From NCBI RefSeq assembly GCF_000191065.1, contig NZ_GL872283.1, positions 987,055 through 1,051,054 of the forward strand: a stretch of DNA of 64,000 bases. Direction: 5' to 3'. Below are positions 56,022-63,953 of this stretch, one piece after another. Numbering within the stretch: the stretch's first letter is position 1; each line of letters opens with the position of its first letter. Position numbers and translations under genes: made by a program. The notes under the pieces were generated by a model that did no database searches, was not told where the DNA came from, and saw nothing but the letters and a program-made list of their open reading frames with translations. The DNA comes from Prevotella multiformis DSM 16608. GTDB lineage: Bacteria; Bacteroidota; Bacteroidia; Bacteroidales; Bacteroidaceae.

Positions 56022-57152
56022 ATGCCTATTGATCCTTCTATAATCGGTTCTGCCATCAGTGGCGGTGTTTCGCTGCTCGGTGGTCTCTTTGGCGGTCATT
56101 CCAACAAGACCGCCCAAGATCGTGCTAATGAGACTAACCTTCAGATAGCCCGTGAGGCTAATCAGAATCAGTATCAGATGTTTCAGGAGCAGAACGCATT
56201 TAATGAACGCATGTGGAATCAGATGAATCAGTATAATTCGCCTGCAGCCCAGATGCAGCGTTACACTGATGCTGGTATTAACCCTTATATCGCTGCTGGT
56301 AATGTTCAGACAGGCAATGCGCAGTCTGCTTTGCAGTCTGCCCCTGCTCCGCAGCAGCATGTTGCACAGGTCATGCCTGCAACAGGCATGGGTGATGCCG
56401 TTCAGAATTCTTTTGCCCAGATCGGTAATGTCATTTCGCAGTTTGCACAGAATCAGCTGGCTTTGGCGCAGGCTAAGAAGACTGATGCTGAAGCGAGTTG
56501 GATTGATCGTCTTAACTCTGCTCAGATGGGTAAGCTCGGTGCAGAGACTTTGAACATTCATAATCAGAATTCGCTTCTTGGTCTTGATTATCAAATTAAA
56601 TCCGATACTCTTGGTAATTACAAGCTTCTGTCTGATCTTTCAGTTCAGCAAGCTGCTTTGACTAACAATTTGGTTGATGCACAGACACGTAAAGCTCTTT
56701 TTGAATCCGACTTGGCTATGGTTGAAAGTCATATTAAAGCTAAGTATGGTGAAAAGCAGGTTTTGCAGGAAATTTCGGAGAGCGTCTCTCGTCAGTATCT
56801 TAATTATGTTTCGGCTCATAATTCTGAAAAGTTGACTACTGCACAATGTAATTTGATGTTTGAGCAGGCTAAGACTGAGGTTGAGAAGCGTTTTGGTATT
56901 CGTTTGGATAATGATACTTCTCGTAAGATTTCGAATTTCGTTGTAGATTCGTATCATTCAAATGCAAAGATTGATGCTAATCAGGCTCGTATTTCGTTTT
57001 TTGATGCTCTTAAAGCTGGTAAGGACGATAAGCATTATAATGCTAACAATTGGATTCGTTGGATTTCAAGTTTCGTTCCTTTCGCTTCCGGTCTTGGTTC
57101 TTCTTCGATTTCAACTTTTGGACGTTCTACTCCTGTTAAGGGTATTCGCTGA
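56022..57152 (+). CDS. Microvirus DNA pilot protein VP2
   Basis: The pilot protein forms the conduit for DNA entry. The 376-residue protein begins with a glycine-rich hydrophobic helix (IGSAISGGVSLLGGLFGG, about 7-24). A long helical region follows, rich in Gln, Asn and Ala (AQDRANETNLQIAREANQNQ, MFQEQNAFNERMWNQMNQYNSPAAQMQRYTDAGINPYIAAGNVQ), typical of Bacteroidetes VP2. The C-terminal part is coiled (KTEVEKRFGIRLDND...). The frame is open from 55809, but only the ATG at 56022 gives this conserved start. Confidence 0.92.
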   Translation: MPIDPSIIGSAISGGVSLLGGLFGGHSNKTAQDRANETNLQIAREANQNQYQMFQEQNAFNERMWNQMNQYNSPAAQMQRYTDAGINPYIAAGNVQTGNAQSALQSAPAPQQHVAQVMPATGMGDAVQNSFAQIGNVISQFAQNQLALAQAKKTDAEASWIDRLNSAQMGKLGAETLNIHNQNSLLGLDYQIKSDTLGNYKLLSDLSVQQAALTNNLVDAQTRKALFESDLAMVESHIKAKYGEKQVLQEISESVSRQYLNYVSAHNSEKLTTAQCNLMFEQAKTEVEKRFGIRLDNDTSRKISNFVVDSYHSNAKIDANQARISFFDALKAGKDDKHYNANNWIRWISSFVPFASGLGSSSISTFGRSTPVKGIR

Positions 57153-57167
57153 TTGTATGTTGATTGT

Positions 57168-57287
57168 ATGTTTAGTTTAAAGTTTATATATCGTATTTTG
57201 CGTTGTCTTTTAATTTATGTTTTTATAATGTGGTTTTTGGCAGCGCTGATCGGATTTTGTGTTTTGGTTTATAATCTTATCTTTTGA
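57168..57287 (+). CDS. 39-residue single-span membrane peptide of the provirus
   Basis: This short gene lies 15 nt after VP2 and 9 nt before a terminator. The peptide begins MFSLKFIYRILRCLLIYVF and is basic at the N-terminus, then almost entirely hydrophobic (IMWFLAALIGFCVLVYNLIF), with no charged residue after position 13. This is the size and layout of small phage membrane-active proteins, so a lysis role is possible. No homologue is recognised. Confidence 0.6.
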   Translation: MFSLKFIYRILRCLLIYVFIMWFLAALIGFCVLVYNLIF

Positions 57288-57296
57288 TTTAATTTA

Positions 57297-57320
57297 GCCA
57301 CTCTTCGGAGTGGCTTTTTT
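57297..57320 (+). terminator. Terminator of the provirus late genes
   Basis: GCCACTC, loop TTCG, GAGTGGC, then six T: a strong intrinsic terminator 9 nt after the membrane-peptide stop. Confidence 0.92.
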
Positions 57321-57437
57321 GTTTCATCTTATCCCACGACTGCCCCGCTGCCCGACGTGAGGAGAGGCAGAAACAACCCCTTCAGTCCGTTAGGCGCAAG
57401 GCGACCCCCGGGAGCCGTCCGCTAAATACTTTTTGTA

Positions 57438-57505
57438 TGCTGCTCTTTGGAATTTTTCTAATGTGCTGCTCTTTGGAATCTTTCTAATGTGCTGCTCTTT
57501 GATGT
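57438..57505 (+). repeat. 26-nt tandem repeat in the provirus non-coding region
   Basis: Two full units (57438-57463, 57464-57489) begin TGCTGCTCTTTGGAAT and end TTTCTAATG, differing at one base. A third, broken unit (57490 on) reads TGCTGCTCTTTG. They lie in the gene-free end of the provirus and could be binding repeats of the origin. Confidence 0.85.
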
Positions 57506-57531
57506 GAATTCTAACAGTTTTCACGGATGTG

Positions 57532-57555
57532 TCGCTGCTTTAACGGTGGCAGCGA
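57532..57555. repeat. Hairpin in the provirus non-coding region
   Basis: TCGCTGC and GCAGCGA pair around the 10-nt loop TTTAACGGTG, next to the 26-nt repeats. Rolling-circle origins are often near such a hairpin, so this is a candidate Rep site. Nothing else in 57321-57656 is coding. Confidence 0.45.
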
Positions 57556-57656
57556 TGTCCCCTACTTGACCTATACCACAAAAACTGACAGAAAATTTTT
57601 TATAAACACTATTTTACATATATGTTAAATCTATGTTAAACTTATTTTTTTGTTTT

Positions 57657-57684
57657 ATTTATCATACCTCCCATTATTTAAATA
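57657..57684 (+). other. Provirus attachment site attR, dif-like
   Basis: XerC-like arm ATTTATCATAC, spacer CTCCCA, XerD-like arm TTATTTAAATA. It matches attL over 21 positions except one. The arm on the chromosomal side (TTATTTAAATA) resembles the E. coli XerD arm TTATGTTAAAT more than the phage arm does. Confidence 0.75.
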
Positions 57685-58023
57685 GTGTGGAGTAATATTG
57701 AAAGAAGCTGGGATCTTTCCTTTCAAAGACTTCTGTATCGTTGCAAGCCTGTTTGTCCAACATTTTTTCAGAATAGCATCTCAGACACGTATTCAATCTG
57801 ATGTTTGGCAGACGGGATTCCTTTTAGGCGCATTGAGCCGACATATTTCTTGTCAGAATACAGCGGACTATGCTAATGAAAGAGAAAAATTAGAGACAGC
57901 GCATAAGGACTATAAAAAAAGATAGTCGGAGAAAGCTATGATATTGAGATGACAATGTGAATTTATGCTGAAACGGGCGACAACTTCCACGGTTCACCAT
58001 CACATCCTTTCGTTTGAATTGCT

Positions 58024-58105
58024 GGGAACAGGATTCCCGACCGGTCGGGAATCCTGTTCCCAGCGGTCGGGACTGCCGTTCCCAAGGCTTGGGAATCACA
58101 TTCCC
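58024..58105. repeat. Array of GGGAA-N5-TTCCC dyads, locus 3
   Basis: Four units (GGGAACAGGATTCCC, GGGAATCCTGTTCCC, GGGACTGCCGTTCCC, GGGAATCACATTCCC) are separated by GACCGGTC, AGCGGTC and AAGGCTT, the same family as at 8331 and 32968. It lies outside the provirus. Confidence 0.85.
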
Positions 58106-58222
58106 ATTGCAGTTTAATGCTGTTGGTTGTGTAGTTTAATATTTCTGATTGACTACCTTCCGTCTTATTTTCAAGACCGGTTGGATGAGTTAAGAATCCG
58201 TTTTAACAGTTGTTGACGATAA

Positions 58223-58312
58223 GTCGTTTCAGGCGGGCACTTCAACATAGACAACAATCTCATGGAACAAGCTATTAGACCTGTCGCGCTTGGAAGAAAA
58301 AAGTTTGAAAGT
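58223..58312 (+). pseudogene. IS66-family transposase remnant
   Basis: A short frame encodes FNIDNNLMEQAIRPVALGRK (58241-58300) followed by KFES, the C-terminal catalytic-region signature of IS66 TnpC (IDNNxxExAIRPxxLGRKN). Upstream a stop interrupts the frame within seven codons, and nothing else of the element remains. It shows past insertion-sequence activity next to attR. Between 57685 and 58473 no other gene is supported. Confidence 0.75.
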
Positions 58313-58473
58313 TGTCAAGTTATAAATTTGCATTTAGTTGACAACCTATCATCTTGTTTTCAAACTTAGTTGACGGCTTGAAAAGTTTGTTTTTTGCTCA
58401 TTCTCCTGCTGTTCTGCAGACTCAACGGCCGGCTGTCAGGAGAATCTCTGTGGCAGAACCGATGCCGGACGGT

Positions 58474-58854
58474 CTACCCTATTATGTCGTGATAGTCCTT
58501 ATCGAATGTCTGCGGATGGCGTCCCATCAGCACGGTGTTAAGCAGGCAGTTGGCGACAAGCTCCTCGCTTGACAGATCCACCTTCGGGTCTTTCTTGACT
58601 TCTTTTCCGAGAAGCACGTTCCACGGACCGTTGAAATCACGGTCATCAGCCCCGAAGAACATTTCGCTGGCACCCGGATCCTCCATCAGCTGATACCGGA
58701 TCTGTTTCTTGGACATCACAGGCGGGATGTCCAGCAGCAGGTCGTAGGCATGGCGGAACTGTGCGCGCAGACGGCGCCCTTTGGGAAACATAAGACCTAT
58801 CTGCGGATAGATCTCGTCAAAATCATAAGCCTGGAACAACTCTTTCAATTTCAT
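58474..58854 (-). CDS. Conserved hypothetical protein (126 aa)
   Basis: The family is not recognised with certainty. The product starts MKLKELFQAYDFDEIYPQIGLMFPKGRRLRAQFRHAYDLL and has SKKQIRYQLMEDPGASEMFFGADDRDFNGPWNVLLGKEV in the middle. It is soluble with no signal peptide and reads as a compact domain of the kind found in Bacteroidales genomes. It diverges from glyA. Confidence 0.72.
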   Translation of the reverse strand: MKLKELFQAYDFDEIYPQIGLMFPKGRRLRAQFRHAYDLLLDIPPVMSKKQIRYQLMEDPGASEMFFGADDRDFNGPWNVLLGKEVKKDPKVDLSSEELVANCLLNTVLMGRHPQTFDKDYHDIIG

Positions 58855-58980
58855 ACTATTCCGTTCTTTTATTTGCTGTCAGAAAATTGACATGTAAACA
58901 TTTCCCAATCCTGCAGATCCTTTCGGGAAGCCGGTGGAAAATCTGTCGGTATGCAAAGTTACATTATTTTTTTTGATACG

Positions 58981-59012
58981 CTTGCAAGTTAGAACATTAA
59001 TTCGTATATTTG
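58981..59012 (+). promoter_or_regulatory. Promoter of glyA
   Basis: TATATTTG (59005-59012) is a full -7 match. CTTG (58981-58984), 20 nt upstream, is a one-base variant of the -33 TTTG. The ATG is 65 nt downstream. Confidence 0.7.
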
Positions 59013-59077
59013 CAGCGTTATCACTAACCACGGAGGACATAGGCTAATACATCCTCCCATAAACATTTCAAATACAC

Positions 59078-60358
59078 ATGAGAAGAGACCAGGAAATTTT
59101 TGACCTTATCGAGTTGGAACACAAACGCCAGCTCAAGGGGATGGAGCTGATTGCATCGGAGAATTTCGTCAGTGACGAAGTCATGCAGGCCATGGGATCC
59201 TACCTGACGAACAAGTATGCCGAAGGCTATCCCGGCAAGCGCTACTACGGTGGCTGCCAGGTGGTAGACCAAGTAGAGACAATTGCCATTGAGCGTATAA
59301 AGCAGCTCTTCGGTGCAGAATTTGCCAACGTGCAGCCCCATTCCGGCGCACAGGCCAACCAGGCGGTACTGCTTGCCGTTCTGAAGCCCGGAGACACCTT
59401 CATGGGTCTTGACCTTGACCAGGGCGGACATCTTTCTCATGGCAGCGAGGTGAATACGTCAGGTATCCTTTATCACCACATCGGCTATACGCTCAACCGT
59501 GAGACCGGACGCGTCGACTATGACGAGATGGAACGGCTCGCACGCGAACACAAACCCAAGCTCATCATCGGCGGTGGCTCCGCTTACAGCCGTGAATGGG
59601 ACTATAAGCGTATGCGCCAGATTGCAGACGAGGTGGGCGCACTGCTGATGGTCGACATGGCTCACCCTGCAGGACTCATCGCGGCAGGCCTGCTTGACAA
59701 TCCCGTGAAATATGCCCATATCGTTACCACAACCACCCACAAGACACTCCGCGGTCCTCGTGGCGGCGTGATTCTCATGGGTAAAGACTTCGAGAATCCA
59801 TGGGGGCTGACGACAAAGAAAGGTGTCGTGAAACCGATGTCCATGCTCCTCAACTCTGCTGTCTTCCCCGGAAACCAGGGCGGCCCGCTGGAGCACGTCA
59901 TCGCCGCCAAGGCAGTCGGTTTCGGTGAGAACCTGCTGCCGAGCTGGAAGGAATATGCCCTGCAGGTGAAGAAGAATGCTTCAGTTCTGGCCCAGGCGCT
60001 TATTGACAAGGGCTTCAGCATCGTCAGCGGCGGTACGGACAACCATTCCATGCTGCTCGACCTGCGTCAGAAGTACCCTGACCTAACGGGTAAGGTGGCT
60101 GAGACGGCTCTTGTTGCAGCTGACATCACAGCCAACAAGAACAAAGTTCCGTACGATGAGCGTTCTGCTTTCCAGACAAGCGGTCTGCGTCTCGGCACGG
60201 CTGCAATGACGACCCGCGGCTGCAAGGAAGACATGATGCTGCTCTGTGCCGACCTCATCGATGAGGTGCTGGCAGACCCGGAGAACGAGCAGGTCATCAA
60301 ACGTGTACGTGAGAAGGTGAATGAGACGATGAAGGATTATCCGCTCTTCGCTTACTAA
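59078..60358 (+). CDS. glyA: Serine hydroxymethyltransferase
   Basis: GlyA converts serine and tetrahydrofolate to glycine and methylene-tetrahydrofolate (with PLP). The 426-residue protein has [19 protein letters not shown] (about 23-41), [53 protein letters not shown] and the PLP lysine in [16 protein letters not shown]. It is monocistronic with a long terminator. Confidence 0.98.
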   Translation: MRRDQEIFDLIELEHKRQLKGMELIASENFVSDEVMQAMGSYLTNKYAEGYPGKRYYGGCQVVDQVETIAIERIKQLFGAEFANVQPHSGAQANQAVLLAVLKPGDTFMGLDLDQGGHLSHGSEVNTSGILYHHIGYTLNRETGRVDYDEMERLAREHKPKLIIGGGSAYSREWDYKRMRQIADEVGALLMVDMAHPAGLIAAGLLDNPVKYAHIVTTTTHKTLRGPRGGVILMGKDFENPWGLTTKKGVVKPMSMLLNSAVFPGNQGGPLEHVIAAKAVGFGENLLPSWKEYALQVKKNASVLAQALIDKGFSIVSGGTDNHSMLLDLRQKYPDLTGKVAETALVAADITANKNKVPYDERSAFQTSGLRLGTAAMTTRGCKEDMMLLCADLIDEVLADPENEQVIKRVREKVNETMKDYPLFAY

Positions 60359-60390
60359 GGGCAATATCATTGCTGTATCTGAAAGATACA

Positions 60391-60436
60391 AAACAAAAGA
60401 AGGTGTGCAGGAAATCCTGCACACCTTCTTTTGTTT
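60391..60436. terminator. Terminator after glyA
   Basis: A perfect 22-bp stem (arms beginning AAACAAAAGAAGGTGTGCAG and ending CACACCTTCTTTTGTTT) with an AA loop. The T-rich side closes glyA, and the symmetry allows it to act on both strands. Confidence 0.92.
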
Positions 60437-60574
60437 TCCTGCCAGGACATTGGTTTGAAGCCTTGAGGAAACCGGGCACAATAAGGCTTTCGTATTCGGC
60501 AGAGGGAGGTCCGGATGGACTTTTTTTATAGAACAGGCATGAAATCCGATATTTTTATGTAAGTTTGCAATCGC

Positions 60575-60733
60575 AATAGGTTCATTACCCAATATGATTA
60601 AAAAGGGAAAGCGGTGCAAATCCGCTACTGTCCCGCAGCTGTAAGCTATCCGCCGGGCAAACTGAAGCCACTGGTTCTGCTAATCCGGGAAGGCGTTTGC
60701 CCCCATTTGGATAACAAGTCAGAAGACCTGCCA
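60575..60733 (+). promoter_or_regulatory. Cobalamin riboswitch
   Basis: The core reads in order AATAGGTTCATTACCC, AAAAGGGAA, GCGGTGCAAATCCGC, ACTGTCCCGCAGCTGTAA, GCCACTG, AATCCGGGAAGGCG and AGTCAGAAGACCTGCC. These are the P3-P6 core and box of B12 riboswitches. A -7 element TAAGTTTG (60560-60567) lies just upstream. It precedes the TonB receptor by 65 nt. No strong terminator stem is seen in the expression platform, so control may be at translation. Confidence 0.93.
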
Positions 60734-60798
60734 TTGCAAGTCGTTGCATCCCTCGAGGAAGGGCACTGCATAGAATCCTTTGAAACAAGCAAGAAGAC

Positions 60799-62778
60799 AT
60801 GAGGCGACTGGCTTCTTACACATTGTTGTTGTGCCCGATCGGAACAATGGCACAGACTGTCGGCGCAGATTCGGTTCATTCGATACAGGAGGTAGTGGTC
60901 AATGGGTTCCATATTCCTGGAAACATCTTGTCAAGTTCACCCGTACAGACGCTCTCGCACGCTGACATGGAACGGATCGGCATCATCGACATGGGTGATG
61001 CCCTGAAGCAGTTCGCCGGCGTACAGGTAAAGGATTATGGCGGCGTAGGCGGTATGAAGACGGTCAATATCCGTGGGCTGGGTGCAGGACATACAGGTGT
61101 TGTCTATGACGGCGTACAGGTCGGCGACTGCCAGAGCGGACAGGTCGACCTCTCCCGCTTCACCCTTGACAATGTGTCGCTCGTTAGCCTCCAGATAGGA
61201 CAGGACGATAATATCTACCGGAGTGCCAAGTCTTTTTCATCCGCAGGCCTGATAAACATCAGTACATTGCATGACAGCAATAATGACCGCAGGAACAGCC
61301 TTGCTGCAACCGTCCGTACAGGCAGCTATGGCGTGTTCTCCCCTTCCCTACTCTACCACCGGCAATTCTCCCATCTCGGCATCAGTGCATACGGGAGCTG
61401 TGAAAGGGCCGACGGCATCTATGCGTTCAAACTGAAAAACGGCAACAGGACCATCCATGAACACCGTAACAACAGCGACATTGAGACGTGGCGGGGAGAG
61501 CTGAACATGGACTGGCAGCCCGGCAACCATCAGACGATGAAATGGAAGACTTACGGTTTCGTGTCTCATAGAGGACTGCCGGGGGCTGTCATCTATGACA
61601 ACCCCTACTCTGCCGAAAGACTTGTCGACAAGAATGTGTTTACACAATTCGCCTATGAGAATAGATTCAGCCGGTGCGTCAAGCTGAAAGCAGCTGCCAA
61701 GTGGAACTACACGTGGTCGCGCTATTCGGATGTACCTGCCGCCGGCTACAAGGAGGACATCTACAGACAACAGGAGGCCTATCTCACTGCAACATTATGG
61801 AGTGCGCCTATGCGGGGACTGCATCTGTCGCTGGCACAGGATTATGCCCGCAACCACCTGTCCATGACGCTTGCGCAGGCGGCCAATCCGACACGCAATT
61901 CGCTGTGGACGGCATTGGCAGCCAGCTATCATGCCGGGCAGTTCACCATCAACACCTCCCTCCTTGCAACGAATATTACGGAACAGACAGAACAGGGCCG
62001 TCCTTCTGACGGTTTCCACCGGCTCTCTCCAGCTTTCAGCCTGCAATGGCACTGTCTGGAAGGGCTTCGCTTCCGTCTCGGCTACAAGGACATCTTCCGG
62101 ACACCTACGTTAAACGAACTCTATTATACAGGCGTGGGAAACAGGCATCTGCACCCGGAGAAATCAAGACAATGGAATCTTGGAGCAACCTACAGTCATG
62201 TGTTCAGCCACATGATTCAGCTTTCGCTGACGGCTGACGGCTATTTAGGAAATGTCACAGACAAAATCATCGCTGTGCCCAAGATGTTCTACTGGCAGAT
62301 GATGAATGCCGGGAAGGTACGACAGATAGGGCTCGATCTGTCTGCCAACATGGAGAAACGATGGAATGAGGGGTTGTCAGTCAGTGTTATTGGGAGCTAC
62401 AGTCTTCTCAAGGCTACCGACAGAACCGACCCTGCCGATGTCTACTATGGTGACCAGATCGCCTATACTCCACGCCATTCAGGGGCTGCGAGCATACTGC
62501 TGCACACATCATGGGCCGACCTTGGTTACAATGTCTTGTGGATGGGCGAGCGTTACTCATTGGGCTATGCCATTCCGCAGAACCGAATGGCAGGCTTTGC
62601 CGACCACAGCATTACACTGTCCAAGGAACTTCGTGTCTTCCATCAGCAGCTGCGAATACAGTTCGACTTGCGCAATCTTGGAAACAAAAACTATGAGATA
62701 GTAAGATTCTACCCCATGCCCGGTACGAACTGGCGGCTCTCTATAAGCTGGAAAGGCCGTGGAAAAGTAAAAAGGTAA
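60799..62778 (+). CDS. btuB: TonB-dependent vitamin B12 receptor, BtuB-like
   Basis: This is an outer-membrane receptor that imports cobalamin using TonB energy. The 659-residue protein has a signal peptide (MRRLASYTLLLCPIGTMAQ). The plug domain carries ADMERIGIIDMGDALKQFAGVQVKDYGG and KTVNIRGLGAGHTGVVYDGVQVGD (about 50-115). A beta-barrel with many Tyr-ending strands follows, with the receptor signature near the C-terminus (LRIQFDLRNLGNKNYEIVRFYPMPGTNWRLSI). The upstream cobalamin riboswitch and the BtuG-like lipoprotein next door support B12 as substrate. Confidence 0.92.
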   Translation: MRRLASYTLLLCPIGTMAQTVGADSVHSIQEVVVNGFHIPGNILSSSPVQTLSHADMERIGIIDMGDALKQFAGVQVKDYGGVGGMKTVNIRGLGAGHTGVVYDGVQVGDCQSGQVDLSRFTLDNVSLVSLQIGQDDNIYRSAKSFSSAGLINISTLHDSNNDRRNSLAATVRTGSYGVFSPSLLYHRQFSHLGISAYGSCERADGIYAFKLKNGNRTIHEHRNNSDIETWRGELNMDWQPGNHQTMKWKTYGFVSHRGLPGAVIYDNPYSAERLVDKNVFTQFAYENRFSRCVKLKAAAKWNYTWSRYSDVPAAGYKEDIYRQQEAYLTATLWSAPMRGLHLSLAQDYARNHLSMTLAQAANPTRNSLWTALAASYHAGQFTINTSLLATNITEQTEQGRPSDGFHRLSPAFSLQWHCLEGLRFRLGYKDIFRTPTLNELYYTGVGNRHLHPEKSRQWNLGATYSHVFSHMIQLSLTADGYLGNVTDKIIAVPKMFYWQMMNAGKVRQIGLDLSANMEKRWNEGLSVSVIGSYSLLKATDRTDPADVYYGDQIAYTPRHSGAASILLHTSWADLGYNVLWMGERYSLGYAIPQNRMAGFADHSITLSKELRVFHQQLRIQFDLRNLGNKNYEIVRFYPMPGTNWRLSISWKGRGKVKR

Positions 62779-62836
62779 AAAAGGAAAAAGGGGAAGGAAA
62801 AAAGAAAAAGATGAGAGGAGGAAAATGGAAAAGCAA
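62758..62836 (+). repeat. Polypurine tract between btuB and the lipoprotein gene
   Basis: From the last codons of btuB the plus strand is almost pure A/G for about 79 nt (TTT and C are absent; only single T residues at 62768, 62776, 62812 and 62826 interrupt, and the tract ends at a C). It spans the btuB stop codon. Confidence 0.75.
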
Positions 62837-62888
62837 GATGTGAATAGCAGAAGCATTAAAATCAATTATATTTAAAACAACAAGAACA

Positions 62889-63953
62889 ATGAAAAAGAAT
62901 CTTCTTGCGCTGGGCATCATCCTGATGGCTGCGCTTACATTCACCGCCTGTAGCGATGACAATGACTTTGACGACGGCAGGCAACAGCCAGAGGTCGCCA
63001 ATCCTACAACTTACGTTGCCTGCGCCGGCAATTTCAAAGCCAACGACGGCACTGTCGGCATCCTCTTCTATAATGCTACGGCACGCCCGACATCACCCTT
63101 TCGTTATTACGATGCTTATACTGCACAGAACGGAGAAGAGGTGGGCGATGCACAGGACCTGATCGTCGTCGGCGACAAGGTGGTCATAACCGGGACGACT
63201 TCTTCAAAGATAGAAATCCTGAACCGTTTAGGACGGCTTGAAAAGAAAATCCTCATGCCGAAAGTTGAGCCACGCTATCTGGCTACAGACGGAAAGTATG
63301 TTTACTTCTCGGCATACAGCGGGAAAATCTACAAGATGAATCCCAATGATCTGCAGAAGCCGATCATCGACTCTGTTGAAGTCGGTCCATATCCGGAAGC
63401 AATCTCCGTTGCAAACGGAAAGCTCTATGCAAATATGTCTGACCACAACTTTGACAACAAGGGTAAATCCATTTCCGTTGTCGACCTCGGTTCGTTCAAG
63501 AAAGTCAAGGAGATAGAAGTAGTGCTGAACCCTTACAACCAGAGTATTGCTGTGGGCAATGACATTTATTTTGTTTCCAATTACCATAGCGAGAATGCCC
63601 TCGTGCAGAAGATTGATGCAACAACCGACAAGGTTACCAGCGTCTGCAAGGCAAGTGCCATTGCCTATGATGCGCCAAAGAAAGCACTCGTATGCTTATA
63701 CGCAGCTTACTATGATACGGCTAAGCGGTTCTTCTTCTATGATCTGAAGACCGGTGCGGAGACCGACATCGCCATGACGGGACTGAAGAGTCCGCAGCAG
63801 GTGAACGTAGACAGCAAAGGACAGATTTATGTCATTGACAACCCGAGTTACAAGGCACCGAGCGAAGTGTTCTACTATTCGCCGGCAGGCAAGCTCATCC
63901 AGGGGAATATCCAGGTGGGCTACAGCGCACAGAACGTGAGGTTCGCCAATTAA
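62889..63953 (+). CDS. btuG: Surface B12-binding lipoprotein, BtuG/DUF5074-like beta-propeller
   Basis: BtuG proteins are Bacteroidales surface lipoproteins that bind cobalamin very tightly and pass it to BtuB. The 354-residue product has a lipoprotein signal (MKKNLLALGIILMAALTFTACS, lipobox TAC-C near residue 21) with an acidic DDNDFDDG after the Cys, typical of surface export. Propeller-like repeats follow: GDKVVITGTTSSKIEILNRLG, KYVYFSAYSGKIYKMNPND, GKLYANMSDHN and NSKGQIYVIDNPSYKAPSEVFYYSPAG. It follows btuB by 110 nt. Fit to DUF5074/YncE propellers is from my reading of the repeats. Confidence 0.85.
   Translation: MKKNLLALGIILMAALTFTACSDDNDFDDGRQQPEVANPTTYVACAGNFKANDGTVGILFYNATARPTSPFRYYDAYTAQNGEEVGDAQDLIVVGDKVVITGTTSSKIEILNRLGRLEKKILMPKVEPRYLATDGKYVYFSAYSGKIYKMNPNDLQKPIIDSVEVGPYPEAISVANGKLYANMSDHNFDNKGKSISVVDLGSFKKVKEIEVVLNPYNQSIAVGNDIYFVSNYHSENALVQKIDATTDKVTSVCKASAIAYDAPKKALVCLYAAYYDTAKRFFFYDLKTGAETDIAMTGLKSPQQVNVDSKGQIYVIDNPSYKAPSEVFYYSPAGKLIQGNIQVGYSAQNVRFAN

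Larger units (their letters stand above)
51588..57684 (+). mobile_element. Integrated Microviridae provirus (Bacteroidetes/Alpavirinae-like)
   Basis: A ~6.1-kb unit contains all hallmark genes of a microvirus on one strand: HUH Rep, major capsid protein, scaffold-position protein and pilot protein. Small overlapping genes precede them, and a terminator and a gene-free region follow. Direct dif-like repeats mark both ends. No integrase is encoded, so host XerC/XerD is the likely recombinase. The coding strand is strongly T-rich with T-ending codons, unlike the G/C-ending codons of neighbours, as is typical of ssDNA phages. All the main frames are intact, so it may be inducible. Related proviruses are known from Bacteroidetes. 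Confidence 0.93.

Noticed and set aside
57602..57640. ATTTTACATATATGTTAAAT as the att core
   Set aside because: It is near-palindromic and dif-like in part, but has no partner at the left end of the provirus, whereas the site at 57657 does.
57698..57925. 75-codon open frame just outside attR
   Set aside because: It begins with TTG, has no recognisable domain, and its codon use is unlike the host. It may be a decayed fragment.
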